64,000 nucleotides of DNA from Advenella kashmirensis W13003 (GTDB lineage Bacteria > Pseudomonadota > Gammaproteobacteria > Burkholderiales > Burkholderiaceae_B), in NCBI RefSeq assembly GCF_000506985.1, contig NZ_KI650981.1, forward strand, positions 233,122-297,121. The letters run 5' to 3'. Position 1 is the stretch's first letter. Each line of letters starts with the position of its first letter. Positions 1 to 8,118 of this stretch are shown here, piece after piece. A program made the translations under genes and the position numbers. The notes beneath the pieces were generated by a model. The model worked only from the letters and a program-made list of their open reading frames with translations, did not search any database and was not told where the DNA came from.

Positions 1-40
1 TTCGACAACTGGTCGGGAATTGTTCGGGCGCGGCTGGAAA

Positions 41-71
41 CTGCAGCGCAAATATATCGCCGGCGCTGCAG
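41..71. repeat. Inverted repeat downstream of the sensor kinase
   Basis: The arms CTGCAGCGC (41-49) and GCGCTGCAG (63-71) are perfect complements around a 13-nt AT-rich spacer. The repeat lies just past the kinase stop codon, so it could end the two-component transcript. No T-run follows on either strand, so I do not call it an intrinsic terminator. Bases 1-90 show no convincing gene. Confidence 0.45.
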
Positions 72-90
72 ATGCGTCGGCGCAGTGCCG

Positions 91-1410
91 TCAGGCCACC
101 TGCAGGATGAACCGTGTCATTGATGCGCCAGGCTGGGTGGATGACTCGACCTCTATGCGCCAGTGCTCCAGTTCGCAAATGTGCTTAACAATCGCCAGAC
201 CCAGCCCGCGCCTTTTCAATGGCACGTTCGACGGTAGCTGCATAGACCCCTGTGTATCCCGTGTATGGCTGCTGTAATAGCGTTCGAAAATCCGCGGCAG
301 GTCGGCCTGCGGAATCCCTTTGCCATTATCTTCGAAATATAGCCGTTGCCCCGACGAGTAGACCGTCAGGATGGTGGCGCCCGCATGCTCCATGGTATTG
401 CGGATCAGATTACGCATAATCATTTGCATGGCATAACGATTGACAACCAGCACCTCGCCGGGCAATAACTGGTTGACCAGTTGCAGGCTCATGCCTGCGT
501 CGTCGTTGGTGCTGGTCTCCCAGGCATTTTCCAGACACTCCCGCAAATTCACCGGCTCCGGTTCCTGGCGTGCTTCTGTTTTCAGATGCACTGTGCTTTC
601 CAGGGTGTCGGTAATCAGGTCGACATTGCTGATGGTGCGTTTAAGCCGCATGGTGGTGTCGGGGTGCAATGAGGCGTCCTCCAGTGCCAGTTCGGCGTCG
701 GTGCGAATCGTGGTCAGTGGCGTGCGGATTTCATGGTTCAGATTGGCGGAAAATTCCTTTTCCTGGGCAATGGATTTTTCCACCTGGCTCTGCATTCGGT
801 TGAACGCTTCAATCAGTCGGCCGACCTCGTCATTGCGGCTGGCAGACAAATTGGATGCACCTGGCGCCCAGCTCGAGAGCGTCTGGGTCAGGCTTTGTAC
901 AGGGTCGGTAATGCGCCGGGATACACTGCGCGCCAGCAGCCAGGACAGACCGATGCACAACAGGCCGGCCATGATGACGATCAGGGCAAAGTCGTGTACG
1001 CGCTGTTCATTGACTGTGGCGTCGTACAGCAGGATGGTTTTGGTCGCACCGCGTTCAAAGACCAGAATATGCCAGGTTTCATTGCCGGGGTGCATGAAAT
1101 AGGCACCTTCACTCAGATTGCGCAATTGCCGGGGCAACATGTTTTCGTCGGCGGGGCTGGCAACGTTCCAGCGCCTGATCGGCTGATTCAGACTCTCCTG
1201 GATGTCTACGCCGGTGCGATTTGCGGCGCGGGTATCCAGCGCGATAATGCGGTCTTTTTCAGCCAGCAGGGTGGTGTCCACCAGATTGTCTTCCATGCTG
1301 TCGAAGGCCCACAGCGACAGCACGCACAGCACGATCACAAACAGGGTGACTGCGCCTGTCAGCGCCAGTGACATCCGTTGGGCCAGTGACAGGTAGCCAC
1401 TGTTATTCAT
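91..1410 (-). CDS. Two-component sensor histidine kinase
   Basis: Membrane sensor kinase of 439 residues. A membrane segment lies near residues 13-36, followed by a periplasmic stretch of about 100 residues and a second segment near 140-160. Next come a HAMP linker (RRITDPVQ), a HisKA domain with the phospho-acceptor His in NHEIRTPL (about residue 230), and an ATPase domain with the N box (NLIRNTMEHA), DNGKGI and GLGLAIV. An upstream in-frame start exists at 1473, but ATG 1410 overlaps the regulator's stop codon as ATGA, the usual arrangement for a translationally coupled pair. It presumably phosphorylates the adjacent OmpR-type regulator. The signal cannot be read from the sequence; proximity to formate genes does not prove a link because a terminator separates them. 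Confidence 0.93.
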   Translation of the reverse strand: MNNSGYLSLAQRMSLALTGAVTLFVIVLCVLSLWAFDSMEDNLVDTTLLAEKDRIIALDTRAANRTGVDIQESLNQPIRRWNVASPADENMLPRQLRNLSEGAYFMHPGNETWHILVFERGATKTILLYDATVNEQRVHDFALIVIMAGLLCIGLSWLLARSVSRRITDPVQSLTQTLSSWAPGASNLSASRNDEVGRLIEAFNRMQSQVEKSIAQEKEFSANLNHEIRTPLTTIRTDAELALEDASLHPDTTMRLKRTISNVDLITDTLESTVHLKTEARQEPEPVNLRECLENAWETSTNDDAGMSLQLVNQLLPGEVLVVNRYAMQMIMRNLIRNTMEHAGATILTVYSSGQRLYFEDNGKGIPQADLPRIFERYYSSHTRDTQGSMQLPSNVPLKRRGLGLAIVKHICELEHWRIEVESSTQPGASMTRFILQVA

Positions 1411-2102
1411 GATTGTTCGTCCGTCCTGCCCAGTCGCCATCCGGTGCCATGCACCGTTTCGATGACATCGCATTGATGCTCCGAAAGCGCCTTGCGCAGC
1501 AGATGGATCTGGCTGCGCAGCGCATCCGATGATTTGGGGTCATCGGCCCATAACAGGCTTTCAAAACGCTCCTTGGAAATGACTTCGCCGGGATATTGCA
1601 TGAACGTGCTCAGAATGTCATAGGACTTGCGTGTCAGGTGAACAGGCACGCCCTTGATCGACACAATATGTGAGCGCGTATTGATTTCGATATCGCCCCA
1701 GCGCCTGACCGGGTTGGCGACACTGCCGGTGGCGCGCTTGATCAGAGCGTTCAGCCGGGCGTCCAGTTCGCTCAGAGAAAACGGTTTGGTCAGATAATCA
1801 TCGGTGCCCAGGGAAAAACCCGTGAGCTTGTCCTGCAGGCCGTCGCGGGCGGTCAGGATGACAACAGGGGTGCTGAGCATGGCTACATCACGGATGTGTT
1901 GCAGGACATCGAAGCCGCTTTTGCCGGGCAGGCCCAGGTCCAGAATGATTGCATCGAAAGCGTACTGATCAAGCAGGGAAATCGCAGCGTGGCCATCGTA
2001 GGCGACATCGACCATAAAGGATTTTTTTTCCAGATAGCTGCAAATGTTGGCGGCAATGCTGATTTCGTCTTCGACAACAAGAAGTCGCTGATGGGTGCTC
2101 AT
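1407..2102 (-). CDS. OmpR/PhoB-family response regulator
   Basis: Response regulator of 231 residues. The receiver domain carries the acidic pair in VVEDE, the phosphorylatable Asp in IILDLGLPG, Thr in ILTARD and Lys in LTKPF. The C-terminal half is a winged-helix DNA-binding domain (LTRKSYDILSTFM, then DALRSQIHLLRKAL). A longer frame runs to 2216, but ATG 2102 has an AAGGA motif just upstream and starts directly before the receiver fold. The last codons overlap the kinase start as ATGA, so the two are made together. Confidence 0.93.
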   Translation of the reverse strand: MSTHQRLLVVEDEISIAANICSYLEKKSFMVDVAYDGHAAISLLDQYAFDAIILDLGLPGKSGFDVLQHIRDVAMLSTPVVILTARDGLQDKLTGFSLGTDDYLTKPFSLSELDARLNALIKRATGSVANPVRRWGDIEINTRSHIVSIKGVPVHLTRKSYDILSTFMQYPGEVISKERFESLLWADDPKSSDALRSQIHLLRKALSEHQCDVIETVHGTGWRLGRTDEQS

Positions 2103-2158
2103 GAAGGATCCTTGAACAGGGGCGGGCCGTAAGCGGGAGCGGAAAGATGCACCCATTA

Positions 2159-2190
2159 TAAAAAAACGCTGCGTGAAGCAGCGTTTTTTG
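2159..2190. terminator. Bidirectional intrinsic terminator
   Basis: Perfect stem AAAAAACGCTGC / GCAGCGTTTTTT around a 5-nt loop, with A/T runs on both sides. On the minus strand it follows the formate operon (the small membrane peptide ends at 2269) and precedes the two-component pair. A TATAAT hexamer sits immediately after it on the minus strand (2155-2160) and could be the -10 element of the response-regulator promoter, although no good -35 element is visible. Confidence 0.9.
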
Positions 2191-2268
2191 CCGGTTGAAA
2201 CAATATTTCCCGGCAATCGCGCGCTGCACGGTTATGCAGCGGCGTTCCAGGCGGGCCGCAGCGAAGGG

Positions 2269-2394
2269 TTATTTGAAAAGGGCGGCGGCCGTAATGATGG
2301 TATTGGATACGCCCCAGATGAGCGGGATGCCGACCAGAAGCCAGAAAGCGACGACCAGTCCGACCGGTGTTTTATTTTGAGAAGGTGTTTGCAT
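2269..2394 (-). CDS. 41-residue membrane peptide, MFS transporter small-subunit type
   Basis: A short frame of 41 codons 14 nt downstream of the OFA-type MFS carrier, on the same strand. It begins MQTPSQNKTPVGLVV and ends TAAALFK. A GGGAGA ribosome-binding site stands a few bases before the ATG. Residues about 11-38 form one hydrophobic helix containing FWLLVGIPLIWGV. It resembles the small proteins annotated as 'MFS transporter small subunit' next to oxalate/formate carriers. That match is from memory and no search was run. Position and strand make it the last gene of the fds operon. Its role in carrier stability or activity is inferred. Confidence 0.8.
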   Translation of the reverse strand: MQTPSQNKTPVGLVVAFWLLVGIPLIWGVSNTIITAAALFK

Positions 2395-2408
2395 ATGTGA
2401 TCTCCCTG

Positions 2409-3809
2409 TTATTTGGCTGCAGCCGGAACCGGTTCGCCTGCCGTGTTTTCCACGTCCATATGATGCTCTGCGCTGACCGGGCGAATCATCATATTGCAGA
2501 TGAAACCAATCACCAGAAGACCTGCCATCACGTACATGGTGTAGATGTACACATCAGATTTCGGAATACCCATCTTCAACTGGTAATCACGAATGTAATT
2601 GACCAGAACCGGGCCGAAAATACCGGCAGCAGACCAGGCGGTCAGCAGGCGTCCATGAATGCCGCCCACATAGCGGGTGCCGAACAGATCAGCCAGATAG
2701 GCAGGGACGGTAGAGAAGCCACCGCCGTACATGGACAGAATGATCAGATAGAACAGCACGAATAGCGCAACGTGTCCTGCCGTGCCCATGCCCGGCACCA
2801 GCAAATACAGAATGGTGCCCAGCACGAAAAACGTACCGTAAGTCATTTTTCTGCCGATATAGTCCGAGACTGTGGACCACAGAAAGCGTCCGCTCATATT
2901 GGCCAGTGAAAGCAGACCCACAAAGCCGGCTGCTGCCGCTGCGGTGATCATACCCTGGAAGCTTTCCTGGATCATCAGTGAAGCCTGGCCGAGCACGCCG
3001 ATGCCCGCTGTGACGTTCAGGCACAGCGCCCACCACAGCAACCAGAACTGCGGTGTTTTGATGGCCCGGTCAATGTGCACGTGATTGCGGGAAATCATGG
3101 CATTGTTCTGCACCGGTGGCGTCCAGCCCTCCGGCTTCCAGTCTGCGGCGGGAATACGCACGGCCAGTGCACCGATGCACATATAGATGAAGTAGACCAC
3201 GCCCAGCACGATGAACGTTTCAGTGACGCCCATGGAGGTATCGGATTTGAACGCGTTCATCAGTTTGAGCGACAAGGGGGAGGCAATCATCGCGCCCCCG
3301 CCAAAGCCCATGATGGCCATGCCGGTTGCCATGCCGCGCCGGTCAGGGAACCATTTGATAAGTGTGGAGACCGGCGACACATAACCAATGCCCAGACCGA
3401 TGCCGCCCAATACGCCGTAGCCGAAGTAGACCAGCCATAACTGATGCAAATGCAAACCCGCTGCCGCTACCAGAAAACCTCCGCCAAAGCAGCAGGCGGC
3501 GGCGAACATGGCCTTGCGCGGACCGACTTCTTCCAGCCATTTGCCGGCAAAAGCGGCCGACAGACCGAGAAACACAATGGCGATACTGAAAATCCAGCCC
3601 AGTTGGGGAATGGTCCAGTCCCCCGGGGCCGACTCGGAAATGCCCAGCAATTGGGTCATGGGTTTGTTGAATACGGAAAATGCATAGGCCTGACCAATAC
3701 ATAAATGAATGGCCAGTGCGGCAGGCGGCACCATCCATCGGTTGAAACCGGGACCGGCTGTAATCCGCTCCTTGCTGAAGAATCCGCCACGGGTAACGGC
3801 TTGATTCAT
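2409..3809 (-). CDS. OFA-family MFS transporter, probable formate/oxalate carrier
   Basis: A 466-residue inner-membrane carrier with about twelve hydrophobic helices. Signature stretches include GGIGLGIGYVSPVSTLIKWF and DRRGMATGMAIMGFGGGA, typical of the oxalate/formate antiporter family. AAGGAGAC precedes ATG 3809. It follows fdsD in the formate dehydrogenase operon, which favours formate or a related small carboxylate as substrate. The exact substrate and coupling ion cannot be read from the sequence. Confidence 0.85.
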   Translation of the reverse strand: MNQAVTRGGFFSKERITAGPGFNRWMVPPAALAIHLCIGQAYAFSVFNKPMTQLLGISESAPGDWTIPQLGWIFSIAIVFLGLSAAFAGKWLEEVGPRKAMFAAACCFGGGFLVAAAGLHLHQLWLVYFGYGVLGGIGLGIGYVSPVSTLIKWFPDRRGMATGMAIMGFGGGAMIASPLSLKLMNAFKSDTSMGVTETFIVLGVVYFIYMCIGALAVRIPAADWKPEGWTPPVQNNAMISRNHVHIDRAIKTPQFWLLWWALCLNVTAGIGVLGQASLMIQESFQGMITAAAAAGFVGLLSLANMSGRFLWSTVSDYIGRKMTYGTFFVLGTILYLLVPGMGTAGHVALFVLFYLIILSMYGGGFSTVPAYLADLFGTRYVGGIHGRLLTAWSAAGIFGPVLVNYIRDYQLKMGIPKSDVYIYTMYVMAGLLVIGFICNMMIRPVSAEHHMDVENTAGEPVPAAAK

Positions 3810-3855
3810 GAATGTCTCCTTGGATTATGAATTATGTATATCGGTTCGTGATCCC

Positions 3856-4158
3856 TCAGGAGGTCACGGATGTTGCGGGTGTTGCAGGTGCAGCGGCGGG
3901 CCTGAGATCCGCCTTGTGGTTATTGATGGCTTCCAGTGCGAATGCAGACAGGCCGGTTTCGCCGTCCTGTCCGTCGGGGTGCTGTTCCAGAAAATCGAGC
4001 AGGGCGGCACGCATGCGCGGCTCCCAGAACTTGCGGATATGCTCGTAGACACTGCGCAGGCCTTCTTCACGATCCGGCAGGGCTTCAAAGAAGCCGGCGA
4101 TCTGATTGGCCATTTTGATGAGCATTGCGGTGGTGTTGACCAGGTGTGGCGTTGTCAT
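3856..4158 (-). CDS. fdsD: NAD-dependent formate dehydrogenase delta subunit
   Basis: A 100-residue soluble protein beginning MTTPHLVNTTAMLIKMANQI and containing HIRKFWEPRMRAALLDFL, features of the FdsD family. FdsD is a small component of the cytosolic molybdenum formate dehydrogenase FdsABG-D and is implicated in maturation. The Ala/Pro/Thr-rich tail is unstructured-looking. Its ATG overlaps the fdhD stop as ATGA, so the two genes are translationally coupled. Confidence 0.88.
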   Translation of the reverse strand: MTTPHLVNTTAMLIKMANQIAGFFEALPDREEGLRSVYEHIRKFWEPRMRAALLDFLEQHPDGQDGETGLSAFALEAINNHKADLRPAAAPATPATSVTS

Positions 4159-5186
4159 GATGTCCTGCCTTTGTTCGATAATTGAAAGCGGTGTGGATGA
4201 GCGTACAGGGTCGCGTGTTGTGCGCGGGTAAAACCAAGCAGGGTGACGCCGGTTTCCCGGGCCAGTGCGACCGCAGCGGTGGTGGGCGCAGATACGGCGG
4301 CCAGAATGGGGCAGCCGGCCATTGCTGTTTTCTGTACCATTTCAAAGCTGGCGCGACTCGACACCAGCAGGGCGCCCTTGTCCGGGTGCTGATCATGGCG
4401 CATCAAGGCGCCGATGGTTTTATCCAAAGCGTTATGGCGGCCTACGTCTTCGCGAATAAATGCGGGGACCTCGCTGTTGGCCGGTAACCAGGCCGCAGCA
4501 TGGGTTGCGCCGGTTGCCAGATGTAATGTCTGCCGCTCGCGCAGCGCTGCCATGCCATCGAGCAATTGTGGCAGCGTCAGGCTTGCAGGAATATGGGATA
4601 AGTCGTAGCGGTTGTCCGCAGCAGAAGCGACGCTGTTGTTGAGTGTTGCAGTACTGGCGGGCGCCACGAGCGGCAGTCGCCGTACGGCATCCAGGGTTTC
4701 CACGCCGCACAGGCCGCAGGCCGTTCGCCCTGCCATCTGGCGTCGTCTTTCCTTTAGAAACTGCATGCAGGCGGGGCTGATCTGCACATGCAGAATAATG
4801 CCCTGTTCGGTGTGTTCCTGCTCGATATCACGGATGTCATCGGCTGAGCGCACAATGCCTTCGGTCAGGCAAAATCCCCAGGCAAAATCTTCCAGATCAT
4901 TTGGTGTGGCCAGCATTACGGCATGATTAATGCCGTTAAATTCCATGGCGATCGGTGTTTCAACAGCAATGGCGTCGTTCTCTGTGTGTTCAAGCGCGAC
5001 GCCATTGCGCACGCGTGTCACTTGCCGCAAGACGCTGCCTTGCGCGTCCTCGGGCGGGGCTAGCGGTTCCGGCCTATCGGGCCGGTTGCGCACGCCCGTC
5101 TCATTATGTTCGGCCGCAGGTCCAGGGGTCGGCCCGGTACCTTGCATGCGGGCCGTAGCTGCGGATATGACGACCTTATCCATCAC
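4155..5186 (-). CDS. fdhD: Formate dehydrogenase sulfurtransferase FdhD
   Basis: FdhD-type protein of 343 residues. It delivers sulfur to the bis-MGD molybdenum cofactor so that formate dehydrogenase can become active. The catalytic cysteine pair is visible in ACGLCGVETL, and REDVGRHNALDK and LLVSSRASFEMVQK are conserved family stretches. The first 45 residues are a low-complexity Pro/Gly/Glu-rich extension. It lies between fdsA and fdsD in the operon, 15 nt after fdsA, and overlaps fdsD by 4 nt. Two adjacent ATGs (5186 and 5183) could both serve as start. Confidence 0.93.
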   Translation of the reverse strand: MMDKVVISAATARMQGTGPTPGPAAEHNETGVRNRPDRPEPLAPPEDAQGSVLRQVTRVRNGVALEHTENDAIAVETPIAMEFNGINHAVMLATPNDLEDFAWGFCLTEGIVRSADDIRDIEQEHTEQGIILHVQISPACMQFLKERRRQMAGRTACGLCGVETLDAVRRLPLVAPASTATLNNSVASAADNRYDLSHIPASLTLPQLLDGMAALRERQTLHLATGATHAAAWLPANSEVPAFIREDVGRHNALDKTIGALMRHDQHPDKGALLVSSRASFEMVQKTAMAGCPILAAVSAPTTAAVALARETGVTLLGFTRAQHATLYAHPHRFQLSNKGRTS

Positions 5187-5201
5187 AAGAAAGTCCTGGT
5201 G

Positions 5202-8075
5202 TTAATCTGTCACCGTTGTTTCGTCCATTGTGACACGATTGTGCAGCAACGCGCGTTGCTTGCGGTTGAACTCCGACCAGTTGTTCTGCCAGGAGGATGG
5301 TTGTGTGACACGTGTCACCTGCACCGCCGTCACTTTATACTCGGGACAATTGGTGGCCCAGTCGGAGTTGTCAGTCGTCACCACGTTCGCGCCGGATTCA
5401 GGAAAGTGGAATGTGGTGTAGACGACGCCTGGCTGTACCCGGGTCGTGACGTTGGCACGCAATACCGTTTCGCCGGCCCGGCTCTGAATGCCGACCCAGT
5501 CGCCCTGGCTGATGCCACGGTCTTCTGCGTCGACCGGGTGGATTTCCAGTACGTCTTCGGAATGCCAGGCCACGTTGGGCGTGCGGCGGGTCTGTGCGCC
5601 CACGTTGTATTGGGACAGGATTCGTCCTGTGGTAAAGAGCAGCGGGTATTTGCGTGTGCTTCTTTCGTCCGTCGGAATATATTTGGTGATCATGAATTTG
5701 CCTTTGCCGCGTACAAATTCGTCAATGTGCATGATCGGCGTGCCTTCGGGCGCTTCATCGTTGCAAGGCCATTGGATACTGCCCATTTCAGTGATGCGAT
5801 CGAAGGTAACCCCTTTGAAGGTCGGTGTCAGGGCTGCAATTTCATCCATGATTTCCGATGGATGTGTGTAGTTCATGGGATAGCCCAGCGCGTTCGAGAG
5901 CGCGCAGGTGATTTCCCAGTCGGCCATGCCGCTGGCCGGCTCCATAACCTTGCGTACCCGTGAAATACGCCGTTCTGCATTGGTGAACGTGCCGTCTTTT
6001 TCCAGAAAGGTCGAACCCGGCAGAAATACATGCGCGTATTTGGCTGTTTCATTCAGGAAAATATCCTGGATGACGACGCATTCCATGGCAGCCAGCGAGG
6101 CGGCCACGTGTTGCGTATTGGGATCCGACTGCACGATATCTTCGCCCTGGCAATACAGGCCCTTGAAAGTGCCTTCCTGCGCGGCATCGAACATATTCGG
6201 AATGCGCAGTCCGGGTTCCGGTTGCAGCGTGACATTCCAGGCTTTTTCGAATTCGTGCCGGACCACGTCATCGGAGATATGACGATAGCCGGGCAGTTCA
6301 TGCGGGAACGAGCCCATGTCGCACGAGCCCTGCACGTTGTTCTGCCCGCGCAATGGATTGACGCCGACGCCTTCGCGGCCGATATTGCCGGTGGCCATGG
6401 CCAGGTTGGCGATGGCCATGACAGTGGTCGAACCCTGGCTGTGTTCTGTTACGCCCAGACCATAATAAATGGAGCCATTGCCGCCGGTGGCAAAGAGGCG
6501 GGCTGCGCCGCGGACTTGATCGGCAGGTACGCCGGTTTCCGCTTCTACGGCTTCCGGCGCATTTTCGGGCAGGCAGACAAAATCAAACCATTCGCGGAAT
6601 GCCTTGTCTTCACAGCGCGTGCGTACAAAGTCCATATCGATCAGATTTTCCGTGGCGATCACATGTGACATGGCTGCCAGCAGCGCCACGTTGGTGCCGG
6701 GACGCACTTGCAGATGGTAGTCGGCGCGAATGTGAGGAGAGCTGACCAGTTCCGTCTGCCGTGGATCAATGACGATCAGGCGAGCGCCTTGCCGCAGCCG
6801 TTTTTTCAGTCGGGACGCGAACACCGGATGGGCCGCGCTCGGGTTGGCGCCCATGACAATCACGACATCGGTAAACATGACCGAATCAAACGTTTGCGTA
6901 CCGGCCGATTCGCCCAGCGTGGATTTCAGACCATAGCCGGTGGGTGAGTGGCACACGCGTGCGCAGGTGTCTACATTATTGGTGTTGAACGCTGCGCGGA
7001 CCAGCTTCTGGACCAGCCAGGTTTCTTCATTGGTGCAGCGGGAAGAGGTAATGCCTCCTACTGAATCGCGCCCATATTTGCCCTGCAGGCGCTTGAATTC
7101 GCTGGCAGCGTAACCAATCGCCTCGTCCCAGGACACTTCTTGCCACGGATCGGAAATGCTCTTGCGGATCATGGGCTTGGTGATGCGCTCTTTGTGCGTG
7201 GTATAGCCCCAGGCAAACCGGCCTTTGACGCAGGAGTGGCCGCGATTGGCCTTGCCGTCTTTCCATGGCGTCATGCGTACCACGGTTTCCCCTTTCATTT
7301 CGGCCTTGAAGCCGCAACCCACGCCACAATAGGCGCAAGTCGTAATCACTGCGTGGTCTGCCTGGCCCAGCTCGATCACACTATTGTCTTCCAGCGTGGC
7401 GGTTGGACAGGCCTGGACGCAGGCGCCACATGAGACGCACTCGCTGTCCATGAACGGTTGATCCTGGCCGGGCGAGACGCGCGAGGCAAAGCCTTTTCCG
7501 GAAATCGTCAGGGCAAACGTACCCTGTGTTTCTTCGCAGGCGCGCACGCAGCGGTTGCAAACAATACACTTGCTTGGATCATAAGTGAAATAGGGATTGG
7601 AGGTGTCTTTCTGGTCTTTCAGGTGGTTGGCACCCTCGTAGCCATAACGCACGTTGCGCAATCCCACGACGCCCGCCATATCCTGCAGTTCGCAATCGCC
7701 ATTGGAAGGGCAGGTCAGGCAATCGAGCGGGTGATCGGAAATATACAATTCCATGACGCCGCGGCGCAATTGATGCAGCTTCGGTGTCTCGGTGTGAATG
7801 ACCATGCCTTCTTCCACCGGTGTGGTACAGGAGGCCGGATAACCGCGCCGTCCTTCGATTTCCACCAGGCACAAGCGGCAGGAGCCAAAAGCCTCGATGC
7901 TGTCGGTGGCGCACAGTTTGGGAATATTGACGCCGTTGAGCGCAGCAGCGCGCATGACTGACGTGCCTTCGGGGACGGACATCTCGTAACCGTCAATGGT
8001 GACGGAAACCCATTTGTCGGAGATGATTTCAGGCGTACCCAGATCGGTATCACGTTTGACGACGGTTTCTAACAT
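5202..8075 (-). CDS. fdsA: NAD-dependent formate dehydrogenase alpha (catalytic) subunit
   Basis: A 957-residue molybdenum/iron-sulfur subunit that oxidises formate to CO2. The N-terminus has a 2Fe-2S domain (CRLCLVEIEG), a NuoG-like His/Cys cluster site (HPLDCLTCPSNGDC) and two 4Fe-4S motifs (CIVCNRCVRAC, CVSCGACVQAC). The catalytic half opens with CAYCGVGCGFK and carries the Mo-ligand region CARVCHSPTGYGL. The C-terminal MGD-binding domain includes LFTTGRILSQYN. The frame extends to 8150, but that start would overlap fdsB. ATG 8075 has AAGGAG six bases upstream and leaves a 43-nt gap after fdsB, so I use it. Confidence 0.95.
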   Translation of the reverse strand: MLETVVKRDTDLGTPEIISDKWVSVTIDGYEMSVPEGTSVMRAAALNGVNIPKLCATDSIEAFGSCRLCLVEIEGRRGYPASCTTPVEEGMVIHTETPKLHQLRRGVMELYISDHPLDCLTCPSNGDCELQDMAGVVGLRNVRYGYEGANHLKDQKDTSNPYFTYDPSKCIVCNRCVRACEETQGTFALTISGKGFASRVSPGQDQPFMDSECVSCGACVQACPTATLEDNSVIELGQADHAVITTCAYCGVGCGFKAEMKGETVVRMTPWKDGKANRGHSCVKGRFAWGYTTHKERITKPMIRKSISDPWQEVSWDEAIGYAASEFKRLQGKYGRDSVGGITSSRCTNEETWLVQKLVRAAFNTNNVDTCARVCHSPTGYGLKSTLGESAGTQTFDSVMFTDVVIVMGANPSAAHPVFASRLKKRLRQGARLIVIDPRQTELVSSPHIRADYHLQVRPGTNVALLAAMSHVIATENLIDMDFVRTRCEDKAFREWFDFVCLPENAPEAVEAETGVPADQVRGAARLFATGGNGSIYYGLGVTEHSQGSTTVMAIANLAMATGNIGREGVGVNPLRGQNNVQGSCDMGSFPHELPGYRHISDDVVRHEFEKAWNVTLQPEPGLRIPNMFDAAQEGTFKGLYCQGEDIVQSDPNTQHVAASLAAMECVVIQDIFLNETAKYAHVFLPGSTFLEKDGTFTNAERRISRVRKVMEPASGMADWEITCALSNALGYPMNYTHPSEIMDEIAALTPTFKGVTFDRITEMGSIQWPCNDEAPEGTPIMHIDEFVRGKGKFMITKYIPTDERSTRKYPLLFTTGRILSQYNVGAQTRRTPNVAWHSEDVLEIHPVDAEDRGISQGDWVGIQSRAGETVLRANVTTRVQPGVVYTTFHFPESGANVVTTDNSDWATNCPEYKVTAVQVTRVTQPSSWQNNWSEFNRKQRALLHNRVTMDETTVTD

Positions 8076-8118
8076 GAGAAGCTCCTTGCCTGCTTTGGGC
8101 AGCGGATAATAATGGTGT

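Noticed and set aside
1-90. Partial gene at the left edge
   Set aside because: Neither strand shows a convincing start or family match in these 90 bases; only the inverted repeat at 41-71 stands out.
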